Both the position numbers and the translations under genes were made by a program. A stretch of DNA of 39,694 bases from assembly GCA_049323615.1 (NCBI GenBank), contig JBMOPD010000062.1:1-39694 (forward strand). The letters run 5' to 3'. The stretch's first letter is position 1. Each line of letters opens with the position of its first letter. The stretch is from JBMOPD01 sp049323615 (lineage in GTDB: Bacteria > Bacillota > Desulfotomaculia > Desulfotomaculales > Desulfocucumaceae). A model generated the notes under the pieces. It was not told where the DNA came from, did no database searches, and worked only from the letters and a program-made list of their open reading frames with translations. Shown one piece after another: positions 32,560 to 39,694 of the stretch.

Positions 32560-33012
32560 TTAAAAATTCAGTAACCCTTTGGGCAGGTCGACTTTTAAAA
32601 ACGTGTCAAACAACAGGAAAAGGCCCACCGATATAATGACGCTGTTGATGATGCTGCCGACCAGCGGGCGCTTTTCAAAAAGGTAGAGGACGGTAAAGAG
32701 AAACAACAGCGTTGCCGGCAAAAACCCAATCACGCCCAGCAAAATCACGTACACCAGAAAAATAAGCAATATGGTGGTGAGGCGCTTCATTTCCACGGAA
32801 GAGCTGTAAAAGGGAACTTTATCCTCCTTCTTTCTGTACGTTTCCACGAACCAGACTAACGCCAGCGCCAGCCAGGCCACTGAAAGCCATGCCGGCCAGA
32901 ACCCCGGTCCCGGCCCGAATTCTGAAGTCAGCGAAAACTTCAGGCCCGCAACGCCCACCACCAGCCCCAGGACAAAAACAATGACCGCCGCCACCCTGTT
33001 GGCTAAAAGCAC
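32560..33012 (-). CDS. tctB: TctB small membrane subunit of TTT transporter
   Basis: 150 residues with four hydrophobic segments, poorly conserved as usual for TctB (DUF1468). The first loop SEFGPGPGFWPAWLSVAW is the most characteristic block. The first in-frame start is a TTG at 33033 within the heptamer array, but the GTG at 33012 is preferred: GGGGGTG from the array lies five bases before it and the protein then starts directly with a helix. Located 31 bases before tctA. Confidence 0.82.
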   Translation of the reverse strand: MLLANRVAAVIVFVLGLVVGVAGLKFSLTSEFGPGPGFWPAWLSVAWLALALVWFVETYRKKEDKVPFYSSSVEMKRLTTILLIFLVYVILLGVIGFLPATLLFLFTVLYLFEKRPLVGSIINSVIISVGLFLLFDTFLKVDLPKGLLNF

Positions 33013-33017
33013 ATCTT

Positions 33018-33045
33018 CACCCCCAATTCCCAATTCCGGATTCCG
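33018..33045. repeat. Heptamer array (AATTCCC type) supplying a ribosome site
   Basis: CACCCCC, AATTCCC, AATTCCG, GATTCCG on the plus strand; the minus-strand reading is GGAATTGGGAATTGGGGGTG, so the repeat itself provides the purine-rich ribosome site of tctB. Confidence 0.7.
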
Positions 33046-33054
33046 GCATGTAGG

Positions 33055-34275
33055 CTATCCGTTTTTCTTTTCCTCATCATAAAGTCCGATGAATTCGGCA
33101 TCGGTCAATCCGCGCTTAAGCTTCACCGACTCTTCCTTCACCCGCTTCATGAGCCTTTCCACCATGCCTTCGTCCCGCGCCGCCAGGCCCAGGTCATCCA
33201 TCTTCCACTCAATGTTGGCCTTGCCGCACTTCTTGCCCAGCTCGATCTGGTGCTTGCGGCCGAAGGTCTCCGGCTGGAAGGGCTCCACGGTATGGGGGTT
33301 CTTGCGCAGGGCGGCCACCGGCAGTCCGGCTTCCCAGGTGAAGATATTGCTGCCCACCACCGCCTTGTTGGGCGGGAAAGACCAGCCCGAAAGCTCCTGC
33401 ACCCGTACCGCCACCTCGTAGAGCTTGGTAAAGTCAAGCCCGGTGGTAACGCCGTAGAGGGCCTCGAGGCTCCAGGCCACCTCTTCCAGGGAGGCGTTGC
33501 CGGCCCGCTGGCCCAGCCCGTTTAACGTGGCCGCCACGCTGTTGACCCCGGCCTCCACCGCGGCCAGCGAATTGGCCACTCCCAGGCCGAAGTCGTTGTG
33601 GGCGTGCACCTCCAGGAGCACATCCACCATCCGGCGGATCTGGCCGGCAAAATAGCGCATCCCGGCAGGGGTTATGCAGCCGGCGGTATCCACCACCGAA
33701 ACCCGGTCCACCGCCCCCTCCTTCACCGCCGTGGTCAGGAGCCGCTCCAGGAAAGCCAGGTCGGCCCTGCTGGAGTCGATCATAAAGAGGTACGTGGCCA
33801 GTCCCTTTTCCTTGGCCATTACACAGGCCGACATTATTTTTTTGATGGCCTCGTCTTCGGTCCAGCCGAACTGGTATTTGAGCCTCACCTGGCTGACCGG
33901 GATTTCCAGTATGGCCCCCCAAACCCCTATGGCCGCAGCCAGTTCGATATCCCCGGCCGTGGCCCGGGACAGACAGGTTATTTTGGCCTTCAGGCCCAGG
34001 CCGACAATTTGTTCTATGGCATCCTGATCGGCTTTGGAAACCACCGGAAAGCCGGCCTCAATATACTGGATGCCGGCTGCGTCCAGCATTTTTGCGATTT
34101 CTATCTTGTCGCGGGCGGAAAAGAACACGCCGGCGGCCTGCTCTCCGTCCCGCAGGGTGGAGTCGTGGAATTCAACCCTGGCCGGAAGGTTCATCCCTTC
34201 CCTAACCTCGGGCAGGAACTGGTAATGGCTCACCCAGTAGTTGTCTTTTTTCCAGGGGCCCCGTTCCAGGTCCAT
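33055..34275 (-). CDS. HMGL-like acyltransferase/lyase (isopropylmalate/homocitrate synthase family)
   Basis: 406 residues. The catalytic TIM barrel is clear: HDSTLRDGEQAAGVFFSARDK near residue 38 (Arg-Asp metal/substrate motif), EAGFPVVSKAD near 72, SVVDTAGCITPAGM near 193 and the metal-binding VHAHNDFGLGVANS near 222, with NGLGQRAGNASLEE near 250. This fits enzymes joining acetyl-CoA to a 2-oxo acid (LeuA, NifV) or HMG-CoA lyases. The C-terminal 110 residues are not the LeuA regulatory domain, so feedback control by leucine is not expected. The neighbouring aminotransferase could supply its 2-oxo acid. ATG at 34275 is nine bases after GAGGAG; TTG at 34278 is possible. Confidence 0.87.
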   Translation of the reverse strand: MDLERGPWKKDNYWVSHYQFLPEVREGMNLPARVEFHDSTLRDGEQAAGVFFSARDKIEIAKMLDAAGIQYIEAGFPVVSKADQDAIEQIVGLGLKAKITCLSRATAGDIELAAAIGVWGAILEIPVSQVRLKYQFGWTEDEAIKKIMSACVMAKEKGLATYLFMIDSSRADLAFLERLLTTAVKEGAVDRVSVVDTAGCITPAGMRYFAGQIRRMVDVLLEVHAHNDFGLGVANSLAAVEAGVNSVAATLNGLGQRAGNASLEEVAWSLEALYGVTTGLDFTKLYEVAVRVQELSGWSFPPNKAVVGSNIFTWEAGLPVAALRKNPHTVEPFQPETFGRKHQIELGKKCGKANIEWKMDDLGLAARDEGMVERLMKRVKEESVKLKRGLTDAEFIGLYDEEKKNG

Positions 34276-34320
34276 CAATTATCTCTCCTCTCTAATCCGG
34301 ATAGTTAATTGGTTAATGTC

Positions 34321-35514
34321 TTAAAGCAGTGCCAGGGCCTTTTCGATGCGGTCAAAGGCTTCCATTATCTTCTCAGTGGGGGCCAGCAGGGATATGCGCA
34401 CAAACCCTTCCCCGCCATGGCCGAAGGCCGTGCCCGGGAACAGCAGCACCTGGGCCTTTTCCAGCATGAAGCGGCAGAAATCAAAGGAGGTCATGCCGTA
34501 CTTGCGTATTTCCGGGAAGATGTAAAAGGCCCCCCGCGGCACCACGTAAGGTATGCCCAGTTTGTCAAGCCTCTTCATGGTGGCCAGCCGCCGCCCGTCG
34601 TATATCCTTACCGTCTCTTCCAGGCTGTCCTGGGGGCCGGTCAGCGCCTCCAGGGCGGCCATCTGCGAAACCGAGGTGGTGCAGATGGTAATGGCGTATT
34701 TCAGCTGGGCCATGGCGGATATAATGTTGCGGGGCCCGGCCACGTATCCCAGGCGCCAGCCGGTCATGGAATAGGACTTGGACACTCCGTTCACCGTCAG
34801 GGTCCGCTCCTTCATACCCGGAAAAGATCCTATACTCCAGTGCTTCCACCCGTCGAAGATGAGTTTTTCGTATATCTCGTCGGAAATAACCACCAGGTCG
34901 TGGCGTTTGGCCACATCGGCCAGGGCCTCCAGGTTTTCCCTGGTCATCACCACCCCGGTGGGATTGTTGGGGGTGATCACCAGCAGGGCCTTGGTCCGCG
35001 GGGTAATCAGTTTTTCCACGTCTTCGGCCATGATCTGGAAGTCGTTTTCAGGCCTGGTGAGCAGGGGCACCATTTTACCCCCGGCCACCTCAATGGCGGT
35101 GTCGTAAGAGGTATACCTGGGCTCCGGAATGATTATCTCGTCGCCGGGGTTCAGGATTGAAAGCATCAGCATGAAGACCGCCTCCTGCCCGCCGACGGTC
35201 ACCAGCACTTCCGGTTTGTCGACATCCAGCCCGTTTTCCCGCCTCAGCTTGCCGGCTATAGCCTCCCGCAGCTCCGGCATCCCGGCCCAGTCGGTGTAAT
35301 GGGTTTTTCCTCCATCCAGCGCCCTTTTGGCAGCCTCGATAATATTGCGTGGTGTTTCAAAATCCGGGTCCCCCCGGCCCAGGCTGATCAGGTTGGGATA
35401 GCCCTTGGCCAGAGTAATCATCTGGCTCCTTTCGGTTACCGGTATGTGCCGGAACCTGTCGGCCAGGAAGCGGGTCCCGGGATCCAGATCCGAGTACATT
35501 GAATTGTTAGTCAT
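34321..35514 (-). CDS. Class I/II PLP aminotransferase
   Basis: 397 residues of fold-type I. Seen are GRGDPDFETP near residue 48, the PNNPTG asparagine block near 175, SDEIYEKLIFDG (Asp/Tyr contacting PLP) near 205, the Schiff-base lysine in NGVSKSYSMTGWRLGY near 240, and the substrate-carboxylate arginine in GEGFVRISLL near 373. It moves an amino group between an amino acid and a 2-oxo acid. Its position after the creatininase-family gene (21 bases) suggests it takes over the amine released from the imported compound. Start has AAGGAG a little far (about 13 bases). Confidence 0.9.
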   Translation of the reverse strand: MTNNSMYSDLDPGTRFLADRFRHIPVTERSQMITLAKGYPNLISLGRGDPDFETPRNIIEAAKRALDGGKTHYTDWAGMPELREAIAGKLRRENGLDVDKPEVLVTVGGQEAVFMLMLSILNPGDEIIIPEPRYTSYDTAIEVAGGKMVPLLTRPENDFQIMAEDVEKLITPRTKALLVITPNNPTGVVMTRENLEALADVAKRHDLVVISDEIYEKLIFDGWKHWSIGSFPGMKERTLTVNGVSKSYSMTGWRLGYVAGPRNIISAMAQLKYAITICTTSVSQMAALEALTGPQDSLEETVRIYDGRRLATMKRLDKLGIPYVVPRGAFYIFPEIRKYGMTSFDFCRFMLEKAQVLLFPGTAFGHGGEGFVRISLLAPTEKIMEAFDRIEKALALL

Positions 35515-35535
35515 TTACCGTCCAACTCTCCTTGC

Positions 35536-36402
35536 TTAAACCATTTCGGGGAACTCGCGCTTCTTGATTTCCACCGGGACTTTTTTCAATTCTATGATGA
35601 AATCGGCAAAAAGCCTGATCATGCGGTCGTATATCTTTTGGCCCTTTTCGCGGCTGGCCAGCAGCGGGTTGCCGGCGATGCCCACTTCGCTGTATTCATG
35701 CTGGTCAAAGGCGGCCCGCACCGGGTACCCCCGGAAGTAGAACTGGAAGCCGGACCCGGACTTCTTGACGCTGCCATGGGGCAGCCAGCCGGGGTTGTGG
35801 GGAAGTGAGACCTTGGCCCTTTCCATGCGCACCAGGTCGGGACAGAAGAGCATTGCCCCGGAGGTCTCGATCTCGCCGGCATGCCAGCCCGGCAACTGGT
35901 CCTTGCCGTCAATCAGGTCCATGCACAGCTCGGCGAACACTTCGGTGTCGGCGGCATAGTTTATGGCGATGGCGCCGGTGTCGTACTTGAGCGCCCGCAC
36001 CACCCTGTCCATGGTGGGGGCGTTGGAGGTATGGCCGGTGGCGTAGATAATCTTTTTAAAACCGTGGAAAATAAGGCTGCGGCCGATATCATACATCAGG
36101 TTGAAGAGGGTTTCGTCCCGCAGGGTGATGGTGCCGGGCTCATTGGGCCGCATGTGGAAGCAGCTGAATCCCACCGGAATCAGCGGGGCAACGGGAACTT
36201 CGGCCAGCTTGGCCGCCTCGATGCAGACGTAGTATCCCGCATAAGAATCGATGCCCATGGGCAGGTGGGGTCCGTGCTGCTCGGTGCTGCCTATGGGAAC
36301 CATGACTGTGTCTGTCTTTTGCAGCCATTCCTTGACTTCTACCCAGGTCATGTCGAAAATCCGGTACTTGCGGTTTTCGGGGTTCTTATCCTCTGTGTTC
36401 AT
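35536..36402 (-). CDS. Creatininase-family amidohydrolase
   Basis: 288 residues. PIGSTEQHGPHLPMGID near residue 38 is the metal-binding signature of the family (Glu, His, Asp), HMRPNEPGTITLRDET and ATGHTSNAPTMDR follow, and WHAGEIETSGAMLF near 170 carries the conserved HAGExETS motif. Members open cyclic amides (creatinine) or hydrolyse formamides and similar bonds. First gene of the minus-strand operon; its ATG at 36402 follows AAGGAGG by six bases, and a sigma-54 promoter is 49 bases upstream. This gene therefore probably handles the first or a late intracellular step of the imported compound. Confidence 0.9.
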   Translation of the reverse strand: MNTEDKNPENRKYRIFDMTWVEVKEWLQKTDTVMVPIGSTEQHGPHLPMGIDSYAGYYVCIEAAKLAEVPVAPLIPVGFSCFHMRPNEPGTITLRDETLFNLMYDIGRSLIFHGFKKIIYATGHTSNAPTMDRVVRALKYDTGAIAINYAADTEVFAELCMDLIDGKDQLPGWHAGEIETSGAMLFCPDLVRMERAKVSLPHNPGWLPHGSVKKSGSGFQFYFRGYPVRAAFDQHEYSEVGIAGNPLLASREKGQKIYDRMIRLFADFIIELKKVPVEIKKREFPEMV

Positions 36403-36450
36403 TGCTGCGCCTCCTTAAAAAGTAAAGAATCGGTCTGAACAAGTACCCAA

Positions 36451-36465
36451 GCAAATGTCGTACCA
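36451..36465 (-). promoter_or_regulatory. Sigma-54 promoter of the catabolic operon
   Basis: On the minus strand TGGTAC (36465-36460), five bases, TTGC (36454-36451) matches the -24/-12 consensus TGGCAC-N5-TTGC with one difference. It is 48 bases upstream of the creatininase-family start codon and points into the operon. The divergent neighbour is a sigma-54 activator gene. Confidence 0.75.
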
Positions 36466-36652
36466 ATCATAACAAGCCCCTTTTTAGCCTGCTTTTAACA
36501 TGCTTTTATCCTTCCATTGACATTCGGCCCTTCTCTAACCCCGGAAAAACTGGGGCAGCCCTCCCCAGTATCACAGCCCATTTTAAACGGGAACAGCTTT
36601 TCTTCCGGGCAAAAGTATGAAATAATAAATAGGGGATTTTGTCGAATAACTA

Positions 36653-36666
36653 CTCAACCAGTTGAG
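36653..36666. promoter_or_regulatory. Palindrome CTCAAC-CA-GTTGAG, candidate activator site
   Basis: A perfect 6-base inverted repeat with a two-base spacer, about 190 bases upstream of the sigma-54 promoter and about 105 bases upstream of the regulator gene. The distance fits an enhancer site bound by the activator and may also serve autoregulation. Confidence 0.4.
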
Positions 36667-36769
36667 GTTCTCATGGCGGCTTATCAAGCGCCGTCTAATG
36701 CTGAACCGCCGGCCCGCGGGAGGTGGCGGGAAGCATGTCCGCCGTAAAAACCAGAGGGGGGTAAGGGCA

Positions 36770-38860
36770 GTGACTAAAAACCAAAGCCTGGTTCTTTTAA
36801 CCAAGGGGGAAAAAAACCGCCAGGTACTGAGCGGGCAGCTCAACGACCTCTTGCGCGGCAAGGTGCAGGTGCGGTCCCTCAACATCGAAGAAAAATTTTC
36901 TCCTTCCCTGCTGGAAGGTGATTTAATCGTGGTGGCCTCCATGGCCATCCGGCGCGACCTGAAGCACCTCCTGGCGGGCCGGCCCAATGTGCTGGTGGCC
37001 CGCCGCACCATTGACCTGCGCGGCATTCACAAGCTCCTGAGGCTGCCCCGGCGCACCAAGGCCATGCTGGTCAATGACCGCAAGGAGACCGCCGAAGAAG
37101 CCATCTCTCTCCTCTACGGAATGGGCTTCAATGACTTCTGGTTCATACCCTTCTACCCGGGCCAGGACAACATCCCCGAGGTGGAGGTGGCCGTCACTCC
37201 CGGCGAGCCCCAGCTAATCCCCAAAAATGTCAAGCAGGTAATCGACCTGGGATGCCGCATAATAGACGTTACCACCCTTACCGAAATACTTTTCCGTCTG
37301 GATCTGCTGGACGAACAGGCCAACCTTTTATCGGCCCGTTATCTCAATCAGGCTATAGATATCAGTAAGAAACTGGTGCAGAGTTCAAATGAAAACCAGG
37401 AGCTGAACCAGCTTTTAACCACAGTGCTGAATAAAGTGCACGACGGCGTGATAGCCATTGACTCCGCCGGCAAGGCCCTGGTTTACAACCGGTCGGCCGA
37501 AAAATTCTTTAAACTTCCGGCCCGGCAAGTAATCGGGCGGCCCCTGAAAGAGATGATCCCCCAGATAGCCGCCGAGCGGCCCCTGCAGCAGCTGAAATCC
37601 GAGGAAGACACGGCCGAACTGTACGGCGACCATAAAGTGCTGGTCAGGCGCACCCTGCTTGAAGATGAAAAAAAGCAGCCCAAAGGTGTGGTCGTCACCT
37701 TCAGCGATCTGGGCACGCTGGAAAAAATGGAGCGCCGCTTAAAGGCCCACCCCGGCAACACCGGATATGTGGCCAAATACACCTTTAACGACATTAAGGG
37801 AAAAAGCCCGGCCATATTAGGCTGCCTGGAGAAGGCCAGGTATTTTGCCGAGACCGACCTGACCATACTGATTAACGGGCCCACCGGCGCCGGCAAGGAA
37901 CTTCTGGCCCACGCCATTCACAACGCCTCCCCCCGCCACCTGAACCCCTTCGTGGCCATCAACTGCACCGCCCTGCCCAAAGATTTGCTGGAGAGCGAGC
38001 TGTTCGGCTTTGAGGAGGGGGCCTTTACCGGCGCCCGCCGGGGCGGAAGGGCCGGGCTGTTTGAGCAGGCCAACGGAGGAACCATTTTTTTGGATGAAAT
38101 CGGCGACCTGCCCCTTAACCTGCAGGCCAAACTCCTCCGGGTCCTGGAGGAAAAGGAAGTCATGCGCATCGGCGCCGAACGCATCATCCCCATTGACGTG
38201 CGGGTAGTGGCCGCCACCAACCGGGACCTTAAACAGGCCGTGGAGCGCGGTGATTTCCGCCAGGACCTCTACTACCGGCTGAATACCATTATGGTCAGGC
38301 TTCCCTCCCTGCGGGAAAGGTCCGAGGACATTTACCTCCTGTTTGAGCATTTCCTGAACAAATGGGGCCGGAAACCGGAAGATTTTTTTACCCCCCGGGT
38401 GCTGGACGCCCTGCTGGGCTACTCCTGGCCGGGCAACATACGCGAGCTGCGCAACGTAATAGATTACATGGCCACCATCTGCCGGGGCCGCAAGGCCGGG
38501 ATGGAAGACCTGCCGCCGGACCTGCAGCAGGAAAACCCGCCCCTCCCCGTGGCGGCGCCTGAAAATTCCGTACTGCTGGAACTGGGTGAAATCATCGGTG
38601 CAAAACAATTTTCCGCCGATTTGGCCGTACTCCGGGCCATCGCCGGCAATCAGTCGATGGGGCGCCAGAGGCTGGTCGAGGAGCTTAAGCAGCAGGGCTA
38701 TACCCTTACCGAGGACATGGTGCGCACAAGGCTTAAGAACCTGGCCAGAAGCGGCCTGGTAAAAATAGGGGCCGGCCGGCAGGGCACCAGTATAACCGTT
38801 AAAGGAAGGCAGCTCCTGGCCAAATGGACTGGCGCCGGCACAGTAAATAGCTTATCCTGA
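36770..38860 (+). CDS. Sigma-54-dependent transcriptional activator with PAS domain and winged-helix C-terminus
   Basis: 696 residues. Residues about 1-200 are a sensory region of unrecognised family (contains IDLRGIHKLLRLPRR). A PAS domain follows (VHDGVIAIDSAGKALVYNRS, near 215-320). The AAA+ domain has Walker A GPTGAGKE near 370, the sigma-54 contact loop GAFTGA near 417, Walker B TIFLDEIGDLP, and the sensor DLYYRLNTI. Unlike most family members, the C-terminus is not a Fis-type helix-turn-helix: LAVLRAIAGNQSMGRQRLVEE through MVRTRLKNLARSGLVKIG looks like a winged helix. GTG start with GAGGGGGGT seven bases upstream. Divergent from the catabolic operon and upstream of another sigma-54 promoter, so it is the likely activator of both. 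Confidence 0.9.
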   Translation: MTKNQSLVLLTKGEKNRQVLSGQLNDLLRGKVQVRSLNIEEKFSPSLLEGDLIVVASMAIRRDLKHLLAGRPNVLVARRTIDLRGIHKLLRLPRRTKAMLVNDRKETAEEAISLLYGMGFNDFWFIPFYPGQDNIPEVEVAVTPGEPQLIPKNVKQVIDLGCRIIDVTTLTEILFRLDLLDEQANLLSARYLNQAIDISKKLVQSSNENQELNQLLTTVLNKVHDGVIAIDSAGKALVYNRSAEKFFKLPARQVIGRPLKEMIPQIAAERPLQQLKSEEDTAELYGDHKVLVRRTLLEDEKKQPKGVVVTFSDLGTLEKMERRLKAHPGNTGYVAKYTFNDIKGKSPAILGCLEKARYFAETDLTILINGPTGAGKELLAHAIHNASPRHLNPFVAINCTALPKDLLESELFGFEEGAFTGARRGGRAGLFEQANGGTIFLDEIGDLPLNLQAKLLRVLEEKEVMRIGAERIIPIDVRVVAATNRDLKQAVERGDFRQDLYYRLNTIMVRLPSLRERSEDIYLLFEHFLNKWGRKPEDFFTPRVLDALLGYSWPGNIRELRNVIDYMATICRGRKAGMEDLPPDLQQENPPLPVAAPENSVLLELGEIIGAKQFSADLAVLRAIAGNQSMGRQRLVEELKQQGYTLTEDMVRTRLKNLARSGLVKIGAGRQGTSITVKGRQLLAKWTGAGTVNSLS

Positions 38861-38972
38861 TAAGCCATTTTCGGGGTAGCATTTCCCCATTTAGCCTGCC
38901 AGTTTTTCAGTACTCAGGCTGACCCGGCCGGCTGCGGATATCCAGGGCTGGACCAGCAGCAACAGCCGGCAT

Positions 38973-39000
38973 AATATGGGGCATAATGCCCCATATTTTT
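38973..39000 (+). terminator. Rho-independent terminator of the activator gene
   Basis: AATATGGGGC (38973-38982), ATAAT, GCCCCATATT (38988-38997), then TTT: ten exact pairs plus a T run, 112 bases after the activator stop. Confidence 0.85.
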
Positions 39001-39087
39001 GCAGTCCGAGAGAGTCATACGGCTTGCCTTAATTCCGGTTTTTGCATAAAAAAATTTAAAAGCTTCAATATAACATAACCCGCAGGC

Positions 39088-39111
39088 GCATCCGATACGG
39101 ATGCTTTTTTT
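39088..39111 (+). terminator. Second rho-independent terminator
   Basis: GCATCCG (39088-39094), ATA, CGGATGC (39098-39104), followed by TTTTTTT. Either a backup stop or the end of a small RNA starting between the two terminators; no good promoter was found for the latter. Confidence 0.8.
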
Positions 39112-39155
39112 ATTTATTCGCTTAAAAATGCGGGGAACCGGGTATGGCCGGACAG

Positions 39156-39170
39156 TGGCACGGTTTTTGC
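39156..39170 (+). promoter_or_regulatory. Near-perfect sigma-54 promoter
   Basis: TGGCACGGTTTTTGC: TGGCAC, five bases, TTGC, an exact match to the -24/-12 consensus. It lies 120 bases upstream of the oxidoreductase start and downstream of two terminators, so the gene must be started here. Confidence 0.88.
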
Positions 39171-39290
39171 GAGAATGCCATTGACAGACGCCGGGGAAAA
39201 TTCCGAAACCAGACCACCCTGAAAATTTATAATCCAACCCACAAGACAGCAGAGGGTTACAAGAAATGATCATATACGGAAAGGAGCTGC

Positions 39291-39694
39291 ATGAACACAG
39301 CAATGTCAACGTCTAAGTGCGGAAACGGAACTATGACCCCCTGCCGGGAAGCGTGCCCCGCCGGAGTGGACGTGCCGAGGTACGTGAGGTACATCCGGGA
39401 GGGTAAATTCGACCAGGCCCTGGCGGTAATCCGCCAGAGCATCCCCTTCCCCGCCGTCTGCGGGCACGCCTGCGTGCACCCCTGCGAGGCCGGGTGCGCC
39501 CGGGCGCAGTTTGACGAGCCCGTGGCCATCAGGATGCTGAAAAGGGCGGCCGAGGAAATGGGGGGCGGCCTCTGGCGGGAAAAAGTAAAGGAAGCCCCGC
39601 CCAGCGGCAAGAAAGTGGCCGTCATCGGGGCCGGCCCCGGGGGGCTGACCGCCGCCTACTACCTCTGCGGCCTGGGCCATAAAGTGACGGTATA
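39291..39694 (+). CDS. GltD-like NAD(P)-dependent oxidoreductase, N-terminal part
   Basis: The first 134 residues of a gene cut by the window end. ATG at 39291 has AAAGGAG six bases upstream. The N-terminal helical domain carries the cysteines of two [4Fe-4S] clusters: CREACPAGVDVPRYVR and CGHACVHPCEAGCAR, the Fer4_20 pattern of glutamate synthase small subunits and their NfnB/HydN-like relatives. VAVIGAGPGGLTAAYYL near residue 112-128 is the FAD-binding Rossmann start. The full protein would usually exceed 450 residues and may be fused to further domains. Expression from a sigma-54 promoter suggests it shuttles electrons for the adjacent catabolic system. Confidence 0.85.
   Translation, partial: MNTAMSTSKCGNGTMTPCREACPAGVDVPRYVRYIREGKFDQALAVIRQSIPFPAVCGHACVHPCEAGCARAQFDEPVAIRMLKRAAEEMGGGLWREKVKEAPPSGKKVAVIGAGPGGLTAAYYLCGLGHKVTV

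Noticed and set aside
39001..39111. Small RNA between the two terminators
   Set aside because: No promoter with acceptable -35/-10 spacing was found; TTGCAT and TATAAC are 21 bases apart.

Overview
The window looks like chromosomal DNA from a GC-rich, anaerobic, spore-former-type Firmicute of the Desulfotomaculum/Pelotomaculum kind. The reasons are Gram-positive style GGAGG ribosome sites and frequent TTG/GTG starts, a tungsten-type aldehyde:ferredoxin oxidoreductase, an FmdE protein, a DsrC-type protein, sigma-54 control and a tripartite tricarboxylate transporter (TTT) operon. The genus is inferred from gene content only. No rRNA, tRNA, CRISPR array, phage or intact insertion sequence was recognised.

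Left part (1-8.4 kb): a DUF3795 cysteine-rich protein and a metallo-beta-lactamase-fold hydrolase on the minus strand; divergently, an Old Yellow Enzyme-type oxidoreductase and a fosmidomycin-resistance-type MFS transporter; a pair of U32/UbiUV-like iron-sulfur proteins; a class II aldolase preceded by a coupled 21-codon leader ORF; and an iron-sulfur flavodoxin-like reductase. From 8.5 to 10.7 kb a DUF45 metalloprotease is followed by a stretch of broken genes: an unidentified fragment, a DsrC gene with a one-base frameshift, and a decayed membrane GGDEF protein.

Middle (10.7-20.1 kb): a tungsten AOR; then, on the plus strand, a strong sigma-A promoter, a leader RNA with competing hairpins ending in a terminator-like structure, and an oligopeptide/nickel-type ABC transporter (lipoprotein, two permeases, one double ATPase) ending in an FmdE gene. 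An EamA exporter and a small zinc-ribbon protein with its own promoter follow on the minus strand. Remnants of a TctA permease and of a fumarate-reductase/AprA-like flavoprotein lie at 20.1-21.2 kb.

Right part (21.3-36.4 kb): about 15 kb of minus-strand genes that look like one catabolic operon plus a trailing segment: creatininase-family amidohydrolase, aminotransferase, HMGL-like acyl-transferase or lyase, TctB, TctA, TctC, M20 deacylase, a second TctC, Asp/Glu-racemase-family enzyme, zinc alcohol dehydrogenase, MFS transporter, 4-OT tautomerase, PxpA-like protein, cyclase-family hydrolase and nitrilase-family amidase. A good sigma-54 promoter sits upstream of the first gene, and a divergent sigma-54 activator gene follows at 36.8-38.9 kb. 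After two terminators another near-perfect sigma-54 promoter drives a GltD-like iron-sulfur/flavin oxidoreductase cut by the window edge. My reading is a sigma-54-switched system for importing and dismantling an N-acylated or cyclic-amide carboxylate; the substrate is not determinable from sequence.

A second theme is intergenic structure: seven short arrays of related but different heptanucleotide tandem repeats at gene borders, a dispersed AGGAACYGTCCC-type palindromic repeat, and several long perfect hairpins.
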